A DNA stretch of 64,000 bases from Amaurobius ferox. Its lineage: Eukaryota > Arthropoda > Arachnida > Araneae > Amaurobiidae. The notes below the pieces were generated by a model. It was not told the origin of the DNA, ran no database searches, and was given only the letters and a program-made list of their open reading frames with translations. This document shows, piece after piece, positions 45,487-56,790 of the stretch; the first letter of the stretch is position 1, and the number at the start of each line of letters is the position of its first letter. The position numbers were made by a program, and so were the translations under genes. Where the stretch lies: assembly GCA_951213105.1 (NCBI GenBank), contig OX578142.1, positions 4,046,649-4,110,648 on the forward strand, written 5' to 3'.

Positions 45487-46688
45487 TTAAGATACTTCCC
45501 TTAAAGGAATAGAAAATTTACCAAGTTTAAAAGAATTATATTGTGTGGGGTATAGTTTAACGTCACTTGATGGAATAAAAAATTTAATAAATTTAGAAAA
45601 ATTAGATTGTAGAGGAAATAAATTAACTTCACTTGAAGGAATAGAAAATTTAATAAATTTAAAAGAATTAGATTGTGGTGGGAATAGATTAACGTCGCTT
45701 GATGAAATAAAAAATTTACCAAATTTAGAAAAATTAGATTGTTGAGAGAATAGATTAAACATCACTTGAAGGAATAGAAAATTTAATAAATTTAAAAAAA
45801 TTAGATTGTGGTGGGAATAGATTAACGTCGCTTGATGAAATAAAAAATTTACCAAATTTAGAAAAATTAGATTGTTGAGAGAATAGATTAACTTCACTTG
45901 AAGGAATAGAAAATTTCATAAATTTAAAAAAATTATACTGTACGAGGGGTAAATTAACTTCACTTGAAGGAATGAAAAATTTAACGAATTTAAAAGAATT
46001 ATATTGTGGTGGAAATAACTTAACTTCACTTGTAGGAATAGAAAATTTAATAAATTTAGAAAAATTAGATTGTAGAGAAAATGATATTACATCCCTAAAT
46101 GAATTAATATTTTTGCATAGAATAAATGAAGTAGGGTATGATGAAGATAAAATAAATTTATCTCCGATTTTAAGAAGACGATTATTTCATAATAATGTAT
46201 ATAATGACTCTCAAAATGTGCATAATACATATATTCAAAAATCTTTGAGAGACACAATCATAAAATTATTAAATACAGAAATTAAATATGATTTAGATGA
46301 ATGCTTTAAAGAATTAGATATAGAAATTAAAAGACACTTACTATAGTTAAATTTATATAATATTAAATTTAGAGAAATATTAGTTATTGTGTTTAATAGA
46401 ATTTTAAAAAATGAGAATAAAAACGAAATAATAAAAGTGTTAAAAGATGAACTAAAAGCGGGAGATGATAAATGTCTTGTTGGGAAAGTAACTAGAATAA
46501 TTAATGTACTAAATAGATTTGATCCTGATGTTTCTATTACAATTTCTGATAATGAACAAAAAAATATTATAGCTGAAAAGATATTTAGAAAGTCAAAGTC
46601 TGATGAAGAATACAGAGAAAAATGCATAAAAGAGATGGGAGAAAGACGTTTTACAGATTATGAAGAATGGGTGGATTTATATTTATAA
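45487..46688 (+). pseudogene. Leucine-rich-repeat protein of giant-virus type, main part
   Basis: About nine repeats of ~23 residues with the pattern N-L-x-x-L-x-x-L-x-C-x-x-N-x-L-T-S-L-x-G-I-E, for example LTSLEGIENLINLKELDCGG. TGA stops in the repeats (first near 45745) and a frameshift before 45972 break it. After the repeats the frame runs on as a charged domain, passes a TAG at 46344-46346 and ends at 46688 with a region containing FDPDVSITISDNEQ. LRR proteins with this C-terminal domain are, to my memory, found in large DNA viruses. A binding role is likely. Confidence 0.6.
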
Positions 46689-46761
46689 AAAATGTACTTT
46701 GTTATTTCCTACTGCTCATTATTTAAATTTTGATCCTGTTATAACATATAATACGAAACAC

Positions 46762-46944
46762 CTATTTCTCTATAAAATTCCAATTCATTTCTTTATATTT
46801 TATTAATTCGTAATTTATATTATAATAATCCAAAATTTTCTTTAATTCTCGCTTAATATCTCTATAATCCAGCGTTGGGTGGCCACCCAACACTGAATTC
46901 ATACCACTTTGAATAAAATAAAGTATATTATTAGTAATTATCAT
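46762..46944 (-). other. Small minus-strand ORF with 18-bp palindrome
   Basis: 60 codons, not recognised, with a weak hydrophobic start and a Tyr/Lys-rich end. Within it lies the perfect palindrome GTTGGGTGGCCACCCAAC at 46874-46891. It may not be a gene. Confidence 0.3.
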
Positions 46945-47114
46945 GTAATGGAAACCATATATCTTTATATATTTATGGTTAGAAACTAAATGTGCGGGAA
47001 ATAATTCCTGAATATTTATGTTCCATCCAATGTATATTATTCTACAAAAGATTTTAGAATAGCCTATTAAATAATGTTTCTAACTATCGAACGAGGAAAA
47101 TTAATTCTAAATAA

Positions 47115-47369
47115 ATGGGGGGTAATCAAACAAAGATATTAACAGGTAATTGTACAACTGATAGAATAAATGTCAGTTTCACTGAAACATTTAGAGTTCA
47201 TCCTTCAATCATAGTGACACCTATTTGTAAATATGGAGATTATTCTAATGTTAAAATAACAGAATTTGATCGATTTGGATTTAGATTTCAATGCATAAAA
47301 TTAAATGATAAACCTTTAGAAAATCATAAAGATTTTTTCCAATGGAGTGCTATTTCAATTTTTGAGTAA
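47115..47369 (+). CDS. H-type-lectin-like Polinton protein
   Basis: An intact 84-codon frame, context TAAATAAATG. The pattern INVSFTETFRVHPSIIVTPI, then FDRFGFRFQCI, then WSAISIF is that of the H-type lectin (H_lectin) fold: an opening beta strand with Phe and Pro, a central Gly-Phe and a closing Trp-x-Ala. No signal peptide. It is the last recognisable gene at the right end of the element. A sugar-binding role in attachment is inference from the fold. Confidence 0.6.
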   Translation: MGGNQTKILTGNCTTDRINVSFTETFRVHPSIIVTPICKYGDYSNVKITEFDRFGFRFQCIKLNDKPLENHKDFFQWSAISIFE

Positions 47370-47819
47370 TTGTATTGGAAAATGTTTACTAAAGCGCCTA
47401 TAACCTATAGATTACTTTTTTTTATTAAATTCACCATGATATAGGAGGGGTATAATCTCATGTATTTTATAATCATATTTTGATGGATCTGCCCTTAAGG
47501 TTTTGAGTTAATTAACAAATTTATTTTTCATTTTTATAATATGCATAGTTTTTGCACTCGTGTCAAAAGAGTTATCCTCTTAGGTTATTGTCTATCGAAT
47601 AATAAATGCTTAGTTTTGTCAGGTTTTATATCTTTTTCGGTCTTAACTTTTTTTAAAAGCTTATGTTTTTTGTATAAAAAGATCATTTTTTATGTAAAAT
47701 CTTTGGCGATTTAAAAAAAATGCATGATTTTAACGAACTTTGTCATTTTAGTCTCAACTATTTTTTAGAAATGTCGAAAATGTCTTGAAAACATTAAAAT
47801 TTTTAAGAATTGGGAATAG
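47370..47819. other. Noncoding; right edge of Polinton fossil
   Basis: AT-rich, no coding frame. The Polinton end must lie here or earlier. No inverted repeat matching the left side is possible because the left end is missing. Confidence 0.4.
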
Positions 47820-47822
47820 TGT

Positions 47823-47877
47823 ATGGGGGGGGGGGGGTCTGGTGTGTCCCAGGGACCCCCCCCCCCCTTCATTACAC
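47823..47877. repeat. G-run/C-run inverted repeat
   Basis: A G homopolymer of about 12 and a C homopolymer of about 11 surround TCTGGTGTGTCCCAGGGA. It can form a strong hairpin and is also a likely sequencing trouble spot. Confidence 0.6.
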
Positions 47878-48846
47878 TACTGAGAACTGCATTTCAGAAT
47901 TTCAGTTCTGTAACTAGAAATCCTAAATGCACTGGAAGTAGTAGTTTCAAATGTGGAAGATATAGATCTTCATTAGGTTCATGCTCTAATGAGTTCTGTT
48001 GGTATCACAAGAAATTTAGAGAGAAAGCTCATAAATGTACCACCCTATGTAAGTGGTCAGAAAACTAGTGAGTATGTCTGTTTCGTCAGCAGCAGATAAT
48101 AATAGTGTAGGTTGCCGACTCTTTATACAAACAAACTACTAACACTGAATTCATGGTTGATAGTGGGGCTACATGGTTGATAGTGGGGCTACATGGTTGA
48201 TAGTGGGGTTGATAGTGTTATTATTTGCTACCCCAAGAGACTTACTTTGCAAAAATTCCCAAGGGATTTGAAATTGTTTGCAGCTAATGGATCTATCATT
48301 AAAACCTTTGGTAACATTAGGTTGAATTTGGAATTTAGACTTCAGAGGAAATTTAAATTAGAATTTGACTATAGCTGATCATCTGTAGGTTTATCTCTAA
48401 CAAGTGGAAAAACTTTGTATGATTCCATAATTTCCTCCAACAGCAATAAAGCATGATAGTGGTTTACTCATTGTATTCCAAAGCCTAAGAGATTGAATCC
48501 AGAAAGGCTGACAGCATTAAAGAAGTAATTCTAAATTCTGGTGGAACAAGGTATGATAAGAACCTCAAGGAATCCATAGGTTAGTCCAATTTATATGGTA
48601 AAGAAAAAGGACAATATATGGAGAATTCGGAGATTTTCAAATGCTCAAAAAGATTACTACTTTTGATACCCGCTTCCACACATATATGATTTTGTGATGG
48701 GGGGTTAAGAAATAAATAGGTCTTCTCAAAAGTTGACTTGGCTCGAGCATATCAGCAAATTCCAGTCGAATCCTGTGATGTATATAAAATTGCCGTAACT
48801 ACTCAAATAGGGTTATTCAAGTTCCTGAAGATGTAGTATGGAGTGT
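47878..48846 (+). pseudogene. Ty3/Gypsy 2: gag end, protease, RT N-terminal half
   Basis: A gag-type C-terminal motif CWYHKKFREKAHKC is followed by a protease MVDSGV with local triplication of ATGGTTGATAGTGGGG near 48150-48210, then RT fragments WVSPIYMVKKKDNIWRI (frames mixed), KVDLARAYQQIPVESCDV and FKFLKM. Coding ends at 48846 just where the RT motif (PFG)L-x-NA would follow. Many stops. The other half of the RT starts at 57600. Confidence 0.75.
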
Positions 48847-48886
48847 TGGTGAGACCCAGACCATCCGACCTACCAGACAGGTATAT

Positions 48887-49108
48887 GAATGAATGAATGA
48901 CACGAAGGTGGGTGGATTCATAAGAGCCCAGCACATCGACCAGAGGTCTATTGTACTACCCCAACAGGCGAAGGTCCTTAAGAAAAGATACCAATAACCG
49001 AAGCAAAAATAAGCAGGCACTTGACAGGAATGTCATGCAACTCCCAGGGCTCAATCACATGTCGACCCAAGTGTTCGAACCTATGGGCAGAGAACACCTC
49101 ACATTCAC
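48887..49108 (-). mobile_element. Short LINE 3' fragment
   Basis: On the minus strand it matches 36020-36245: the end of ORF2 (EHLGRHVIEPWEL, VKCLLIFAS), the stop, and the 3' UTR with GGGGTAGTACAATAGACCTC. It ends in an ATTC-repeat tail. Same family as 34897-36250 but clearly diverged. Confidence 0.85.
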
Positions 49109-52100
49109 AGATAATGTAAAAGGGATAAATTAAGGAGGTTAAAAGTGAGAGCCAGAAGATAATTCCCGTATCTCGCCTAAAACCAGATTTCGCCAATTGT
49201 TGAAAATATGTGCTACTGTACAGCTACATTTAAAATAGGCGTACACCGTACGAATGAAAACATGAATGGATAGTAGCACACTATAATTTAATTTAGTAAA
49301 AGAGACAATTGGCCTATTAATGAAAATATAAAATAAAAGCAATTTTGAATAATATAATTTTGAATAATAAATTTAAAGTAAAATAAATATTTATTGAATT
49401 ATAAAAAAAATGTTAATATTGAATAATAAAATAATAACGTGTTGTGACTTGTCACAACATACAATCCCTCACTAAAAAAAAAGAGGAAAAAAATATATAT
49501 ATAATTTTACAGTAAAACAAATCCTGATAAAAATTTCATAAAATGTCAAAACATGATGCCTAATACAATATACATTAAATATTTTCTTTTTCAATGTCAA
49601 ATACCATCCTGCATACAAAATGTTTTTTTTTTTTTTAGAGTAGATCAACAATTAAAAGAAGTAAATTATCAACATATAAATAAATATGAAAGAAGACAAG
49701 GGGTTGACATGAGTGTAACGCAATTGTAGTGAATTCAGTATAAATAAAACAAAATTCTGAGAATAGAGACAAGTACCAATAATTACATAGAATTAAGTTC
49801 ACCATATAAGTAAAAATGACTGTGAGATGAGTACATTAAATGCATTAAGATGAGTGTGAACAATTATGTAAACAATTTTTTTTCTCTCTAGGTGAGTGCA
49901 TATAAAAAAATTTCTTTTGAGTTGAGTACAGTTGCTAGCATATATATATATATATAAAATTTCCCATTGAATTTGTCGCATAAAAAGAATTAATTACCAC
50001 CATTAAAGTAAAAAAAATGCCATCACTATAAATAATATTATTAACTACCACCTAAAAAAAAAATTCTAAATTTCAATCAAAAAGAATATAGAAATTCGAA
50101 TAAGGATGAAGAATGAATTCTATTTAAAATTTAACTTCAATGAACTACAATCCAAAATTTGGATATTTCGTAAAACAAGGTTCATAAATGAACTTAATAA
50201 ATCCAATGAATATGAAATAATTCTTTAAATTCTAAGTATCTGAGAAATAAACAACAAATTTGAACTATTAAAATACACCGACCATAAGTCAAACAAAATA
50301 ATGAATGCAAAGTGCAAAAATAAAATCCTCAATAAAAAATGAAATTCAAAATTTTAATACAAGTTTAAATAACCTAAAAATCTTCCAATGAAGTAAAAAT
50401 AACTGAATTAGAGAAAATTCAACAATTCTTGCCAATTAAATTGAAATTTCAATTACTCGATTCATAAAAATATTTTCAAAACTGAAGTGTTTTACCAAAA
50501 CAAAATAATAAAATTCTCAATTGAAATCAAAGAAATGACAAATATCAATGCAAAGAATCCTATTCATCAATGAATTAATTATAAATAAAATGAACTAATA
50601 AATGAATTATGTTAAAGAAATGAAATCCATCAATAAAATGAAATTTTAAGAAAATGTTACCAAAATTCAGACTTCCCCAACAGAATTCGACAGAAGAACC
50701 AATACACTTCTAAGGCTGTCCTGCTTGATCAGGGCAGAAAAGACCAAAGAAAACTACTCCCCTTGCAAGTTGAAAGCAATTCGACTCAATTTCCATCAAA
50801 ACCATCAAAGCAAGATAATACTGACAACATATTCTGTTCCAAAAGATTCAAATCATCTGAATTTCCAAGCAATCTGTTGCTGAAACTATAATAAATTTAA
50901 AAACAAAATTAGTACAAGTTAAATTTTAACCTCAGAAACCTGAAAATAAACCATTAGAAAAATAAATAAACCATTAACAATTTTGAATCATAAAAATGAA
51001 AATATTCAACAATGTAAAATGAATTTTAAACAAAAATGAATTTAAAATTTTTGAAATCAAAAATCTACACAAATTCAACATATTCAAATAAAACTGCAGG
51101 TAGAGAATAAAGATTAGTAATTAATTACAAAAGGATTATCTCTTATGAGGAATAAATACAATAATACAAAATTTGCAATTAAGAACTGACAAAAGAGAAT
51201 GAAATGAAAGCTGAGATGTATTTTAATTCTTTGAAAAAAAAAATTAACGGAGATGCTATCAAGATTTACAATCAGAAAATATCAATACTGAAATATCAAG
51301 AACGGGTCGGAGCTATAAATGAGCCCTAGCAAAATTTTTGATGATATGGATGAATCATTAATGCAATAAAAAAAGATAAGAGTCGGCAGATACCCACATA
51401 TGTTCAATGAAAACCAGATATAACGAATAAATTACCAATTTGAAATTTTAAAATTTTTCTTTCAATTTGCAATACCAAAACAAACAATATAAGAATTTCA
51501 AAGCTTAATGCTAAATTTTCTGAAAAATGCTTATAAAAGAAAAATTTTAAACAGAAGTTTGAATAACCTGTAAAATAAAGTTCATAAAATAAATTATTTT
51601 GAATTATCAATAAAATTCTAAAGTTCATCATAAAAAAAAATATACTTATTTTCTATTTTACACAAAATTTAACTCAATTCTTCATAATATAAAAGAAAAT
51701 AATTGCTTTAAGCAATACTAAAAGTTTTAATTTATCAAAATAATTTGTCTCGGTGGTAAATTTTAAAATTAGTACAAGGAAAATATAAAAATAAACACAA
51801 TCAAAACTTTTTTTTTATATAATAGTTATTAATCTAATTCAAGTTCTGTCATATTTTCAAGATACTAAAAAAAATACAAATACAATATAATCATTTCAAA
51901 GATTTTTTTCCCATTCAATAAATATTTTGAAGTTTTATGAACTTCAACACTAAATACATAATTATAACACATATAATTTGGAGTCTATACTCCATAGGAT
52001 TCAAAATTTAGGCCATTTTTAATTAACACATATATATTTTTAAAATTTTTTTTGTTTTAAATGTCACTTCTTGACATGCAGGCCTCTCATTATTTAAATA

Positions 52101-52199
52101 AACTTCAATAATATATATATAAACACTCAATTTGACAGAACTCTGGCTTTTTAAAAGAAATTCATTACAATCCGGGAAATAGCATTTATACAATCTCTA
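49109..52199. other. 3-kb A-rich noncoding block
   Basis: Strongly A/T-rich with no coding frame and no repeat family that I recognise. A perfect inverted repeat TGTTGTGAC-TT-GTCACAACA is at 49440-49459, followed by CATACAATCCCTCAC. This could be a pair of joined LTR ends, but no second copy was found. Confidence 0.45.
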
Positions 52200-53274
52200 A
52201 ATAAGCAACATGGCGTCGACATTAAAATTTCAGAAGCTGATTCTTGAAATTTTGTTTTGTTGCATTCATTTTTATATTTGTTTGGAATATCTGAAAGATG
52301 AACAATCACGTATTATGGGAAGTTCAAAATTTTTCTTAGTGTACAAATTATAGTAAAGTAGCAGTCAAAACATACATCGCCAAATGAGCGATTTTGTGTC
52401 AAATATGTTCTCCAACCTGCAAAAGTTCTGTCCTTCCAACTCCATGAACATGCGCAGTATAGGTTTTCATATCGGCCATAGCAGTTAGCGCAAGGGGCAG
52501 CCACTAGTCTTCAACACTTTCTTTATGGTGGCATGGAGAGCTAGGAAATGGAACATCTAGAATCTCCACACTGTATCCACTAATGAAAAAAACCACAGAT
52601 TACTTCCAGTTCGATCGGAGCCCCCACACTAGGCCCCGTCTCCAAACACTCTTCTAACATGAAAAGTGTAACCGCCGGAGTCATTCGCAAAGCTGGATGA
52701 TGAGGAGCGGGCCATAACGTGCACCAGGTGCACAGGGTCCAAAGATCAGCAAGGATCCAGGATCCAAGGGGGATTTCTCGATATGAAACACTCCCCACCA
52801 TCCAACCAACGCAACCAAGGGACTCAGCCACTAGTACCGTTTACTACAAACGTTTCTTAAAAACAATACTACAGATGCAAGCCACTTTGCCCTTTTCACA
52901 ACACAACCACATGGTCCCGTTCCCGAGCCCAAATAAGTATACCTTAAGGCAGAGGCCGAAGGGTGGTACTAAGGCCCATAAAGCAGAAGTGATGTTTACT
53001 AGGGGCTCAGCACTGATGCAATCTGCAGCTAGGAGGAAAAGATCGCTTGGGCACCTCGGGATTGCAACACCCGTATCCACAAAAGAAGTGAACCCCTGAG
53101 GATTTTACAGGGCGAGGCAGTATGCCTCACTCCCAACCACCAACCTGGAGGACCAGGATACCTCGTTTTGTCGTGAACCTCACCTTAGACCTGTCTGGCA
53201 TGGGAGACCCTACCAGTAGCAAAAGCTACCACCGGCATAGCTCTTAGGATCATCGGAACACTCAAGCTCCACAA
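52200..53274. other. GC-richer noncoding block
   Basis: Base composition changes to about even GC. Short ORFs on both strands show no recognisable domain. It runs into a tRNA-SINE copy, so it may be another repeat family. Confidence 0.35.
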
Positions 53275-53525
53275 CCACGTCAAGGTGCAGGTATCAGTCG
53301 GTGGAGCCAGACAGGTGTAAGGTAACTGTTTGGACGGCCGGGAAGAGCCACCCAATTTAGACCAGAACCCAGTGGGAGAGGCATCCACAGGGACAGTAAC
53401 CTCCTTCTCCTACCACTAACATCTTGGAAGGACTTACAGACCCACATGTTTAACGTGATCGTACTCTGCATGAATGTGGCAGTTTTGGCAGTGGAAGGAA
53501 TCTAACCCAGGTCTACCGTGATAGT
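53275..53525 (-). repeat. tRNA-derived SINE copy
   Basis: Same family as the 43-44.6 kb cluster: CACATGTTTAACGTGATCGTACTC, ACCCAGTGGGAGAGGCATCCACAG-like blocks and a decayed tRNA head at 53490-53525 whose B-box reads GGGTTAGATTCC on the minus strand. Confidence 0.75.
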
Positions 53526-53660
53526 CAATTTAATTTCCTTGAGTGCACTTGAAGTCACCATTGCCGGTGTCACACTTGGCTAAGCAAAGTTCTATTTGAA
53601 GAGATACTTTTTCACCAGTAAAACATTATTGCGACATCACATGTTACAAACAGTTGATAT

Positions 53661-53919
53661 AAACAACAAGCACACAACTATAACAGAAGTTCTTTTATTT
53701 CACTTCTTTAAGACATACAAAACTTAAAAAAGCCAGAGCGCTTTCGAGCGTAAATACACTCTTCATCAGTGGCTACATGGAAATAGGAATGATCGTTCAT
53801 ATATAGACCAAAAAAGGTGACAAATTTGCATAAATACAATTATCAATAAACTTACATTTATCTAAGGAGAATCCAAAAATACAAAACATTTTGCACAGAT
53901 TCAAAAAATCGAGCATAAA
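53661..53919 (-). repeat. Penelope terminal repeat, left arm
   Basis: Reverse complement of 56791-57048 with scattered differences. It contains the better-preserved hammerhead motif on the minus strand. Confidence 0.88.
53731..53776 (-). ncRNA. Type-I hammerhead ribozyme with minimal helix III
   Basis: Minus strand: TAGCCA, then CTGATGA, then a stem-loop GAGTG-TATTTA-CGCTC, then GAAA, a very short AG/CT helix III, C, and TGGCT. Helix I pairs AGCCA with TGGCT. Helix II pairs GAGTG with CGCTC, with one extra A before it. Conserved core CUGAUGA...GAAA is present. Predicted cleavage is after CTC, before TGGCT. Such ribozymes with tiny helix III are known from Penelope elements and are thought to act as dimers. 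Confidence 0.8.
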
Positions 53920-54025
53920 ACACGAAAAGAACAGTAAAAATTTACAATCTTATTACAGAATTTTCAAATTTAAAATTTTTTTTTAAAAAATGGGGCAATC
54001 AGGTCCAATCCCCGAGAGGATGACA

Positions 54026-54931
54026 TCAAAAATAACTATGAAGAGACTTGAATTGCATGGAGTCGAGAATGAGTCGCCAAGCATAACTTAAAATCTGAAT
54101 GGGGTCAAAATTACAAATCGACTTGCGGTAAACATAAATAAAGAGGGACTCAAAAAGGAGAATATTACGAGGGTTATTACAACGCATAAGAAGGAAAGTT
54201 CTTTCAAAAATGTGCCGGAAATTTTCTTTAACAACAAAATGAGCAAGGGCTGTAGAAAGTTTACCACCTTTGACATCCCTAGCATGTTCTGCCAAACGGA
54301 TACCAATAGTACGTTTTGTACTGCCAATATAAAATTTAAAGTTATCATCGATGGACAACAGGGGAACCACATACACCCCAGCAAAGCTTTTAAAGTCACC
54401 CTTATCACCCAGCTTATCAGACCGAATCCGGTTAAATAAAGAAGAAACATTAGAGTGAGCAGGCCTGAAACCAAATTCAGAGCAGAACTGAATAAAGGGA
54501 AGGAAAATCCTAGGATGGTACGGGAAACTAGCTTTATGATTCAAACGATCTTTTAAAGAAATAAGTTTAGTATCAATTTGAGAAAATTTACGGCAAACAT
54601 GGGAAAAAACCTTATGTATAAATTCAAAGGAATACGCAGCCTCATAGCCAAGATTGAAAATAAAATCAATTTCGTCACTTAAAGAAGAAAAAGAAGAACA
54701 CAAGCTAAAAGCACAATTAAAATAAGCGTTAAAAGAAGCTTTTTTAGAGGAAATAGGACGGTAAGAAATAGCAGGAATACAGGAATTAGTAAAAGATGGT
54801 TTACGGTAAACAGAAGTGTGAAAACCAACAGCAGAACGGGTAACCAGAACATCAAGAAAGGGCAAGTAACAATTATTTTCGTGCTCAACGGTAAAATTAA
54901 TAGAAGGGTAAAAATCATTAACCTTGGACAA
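54026..54931 (-). pseudogene. Penelope RT C-terminus and GIY-YIG endonuclease
   Basis: 301 codons. After the RT thumb motif LPFLDVLVTR (residues 23-32) comes an FGFRPAHS linker and then the GIY-YIG domain: GVYVVP (185-190), FKFYIGSTKRTIGIRLAEHA (198-217; catalytic Arg in RTIGIR or IRLAEH) and a FVVKENFRHIFE segment. GIY-YIG is the DNA-cutting domain of canonical Penelope elements. The N-terminus joins the upstream frame through a frameshift. Confidence 0.87.
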
Positions 54932-56399
54932 AAGAAGAAGGAGATCATTTAAATCACCATCCCAAATAATAAAAACATCAACAAAACGGCACTAAAGAGA
55001 GGGGGGGGGGGATGGGCAAAAAAGGCAAAATTTCATTCTCGAGCTCCTGCAAAACCGCCTCTGCCAAAATACCAGATAAAGGGCCACCCATAGGGGCACC
55101 ACAAGTTTGTAAATAAATATTATCACAAAAGCCAAAATAATTTGTCTCCGTAACAATGTTCAAAGCAGAAGTGATTGCGTCGATAGTAGGGGCTTTAAAA
55201 TTATGATTTTGCAATTTTTTAACAATAATTCCAATAGCAATGTCAACGGGAATGCTAGGAAATAAAGAGACAACATCAAAACTGTGAAGGGTACTATTAG
55301 GATTAAATATAGTTTTAAATAAAACATTAATAAAATTTTCAGTGGAACTTATAGAAAACCTATGGTTATTAAAAAAGGGTTTTAAGAAAAAGGCAAGGGA
55401 TTTCTCTAAAAAATAAGTAGGTCCACTACATTTAGAAACAATAGGACGCATGGTAGGTTTATGAAGTTTTATTTGACCAAAAATCTTAGGGAGTTGATGA
55501 GAAGTACAAAAAATCGCAGATTTAACATTGGGAGGAAGATCATTACATTTTTTAAGTTTTGCGATTCTAGCATTAATCATATAGATTAGAAATTTTTTGA
55601 CCTGGTTACATTTCATCTCATCAATACACTTCTGCATTGAATGCACATAATCAGACTTATTAATAAGAACAAGTTGCTTAGTCTTGTCAGCAGATAAAAT
55701 GACAATATCAGGATTAGATTTCAGTTTCTTAATATCTGCAAGTTCAGTATTTAAAACAATATCAGAACTAAAATGTCTATATTTATTTTTATTCCTAAGT
55801 TTATTCTCATTTTGAAAAGCAGTAATTGAACGATACATAATAAAACGGCCAAAATCTCTATGGCCCTGAGTAACGTTAAGAAGGGCATCCTCCACAGGAG
55901 GAATTAAATTAATAAAACTAGAATTATTACTGGGATATGCAAACTTAGGGCGTCTCTGAAGAGCATTATGCTGAACTGGGGAAATATCAATGTTGGTACA
56001 ATTTACAAAGGGAAAGGGTAAAGGTTTTTTAAGCTGTGAAAAAAATTTTGGTTTTAAAGCAAGAATTTCATTACGTAAATACTTAAACACAGAGTGCAGA
56101 GAAGGGGGGAGAGCATCACTCACATGGACCGCCTGACTGTCAGAAGAATTAGAAACAGGAAAGGGCAAAGGGGTTTTATTAGAAAAGTTAAATCCTTTAA
56201 ACTGGTTCGTCCAACCAAAAAACTTTTTATCATGTTGAATTTCAATATCAGAACGGACAAGGGAAAGCCGAGTATGAATATATTCACAAACAGAATTTAC
56301 AATGGCGGGATGTGAACTTGCAACAAATTCGCCATACCAAAAGTAACGCGATCTCTCACAAAATCCAATATCAGTACGGAGTTCACGGATGGAATACAC
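54932..56399 (-). pseudogene. Penelope RT, N-terminal and palm region
   Basis: 473 codons from ATG 56399. Penelope motifs: ILSADKTKQLVLINKSDY (the KADKG-like block), LPKIFGQIKLHKPTMRPIVS, motif A SFDVVSLFPSIP (Asp about 375) and motif B GAPMGGPLSGILAE (434-447). The frame leaves the RT at a G-run near 55000-55010. Past that run the motif-C region in the next frame reads CRFVDVFIIWDGDL, with one Asp where the family has two, so the active site may be lost too. Confidence 0.87.
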
Positions 56400-56488
56400 A
56401 GTAATTTAAATTCAGCACACTGAATGATACGTGCTTCAGAAAAACTATGAATAGATTTCTTAATATAGCAGGAAGGGGAAATAATATA

Positions 56489-56769
56489 TATATATATTTT
56501 TTTTCAAATGGCCAGGCACTTTGACCTTTGTCATTCGCCTTTATTACAGCAGCCCGAGTGTGAACCATTTAGCCGTCTATTGACGTTGCCCCAGGCGCAC
56601 CAGAGGGGGGGGGAGCAGATCACATTGCACCCATAACACAAACATCCATGCTTTACGTGGGGCTCAAATCCACAACGTGGCGGTCGAGTGATTGCTATGG
56701 AAACGCTTGCCCTGACCACTCGACAACCACGTCGGCAAATATCACGTCGGGGTACTCGACAACCACGTT
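56489..56769 (-). repeat. tRNA-derived SINE, second family
   Basis: On the minus strand a head with GTCGAGTGGTCAGGGCAAGC (A-box region) and GTGGATTTGAGCCCCAC (B-box region) resembles a Ser/Leu-type tRNA. It is followed by a body and a T/A-rich tail at 56489-56508. Flanked by GGGGAAATAATAT and GGGGGAATAATAT-type sequence (56475-56487 and 56770-56782), a likely target duplication. Confidence 0.65.
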
Positions 56770-56790
56770 GGGGGAATAATATGTGCTAAT

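Larger units (their letters stand above)
13085..47400. mobile_element. Polinton/Maverick (adintovirus-like) fossil with nested insertions
   Basis: A protein-primed family-B polymerase, retroviral-type integrase with chromodomain, FtsK/HerA-type packaging ATPase, adenain-type protease, penton and double-jelly-roll major capsid together define a Polinton/adintovirus. Genes left of 27976 are on the minus strand and those right of 28063 on the plus strand. Removing the recognised insertions leaves about 14 kb, close to the usual size for this group. Most genes carry stops or frameshifts. The left end is truncated within PolB. The right end is placed after the last virus-like ORF and is approximate. 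No terminal inverted repeats were seen. Confidence 0.88.

Noticed and set aside
13085..47400. A live, complete virus or Polinton
   Set aside because: The left end is missing and polB, integrase, ATPase, protease, capsid and fibre are all broken.
49440..49459. Palindrome TGTTGTGAC-TT-GTCACAACA as a solo-LTR junction
   Set aside because: It looks like LTR ends, but I found no second copy or internal domain nearby to support it.
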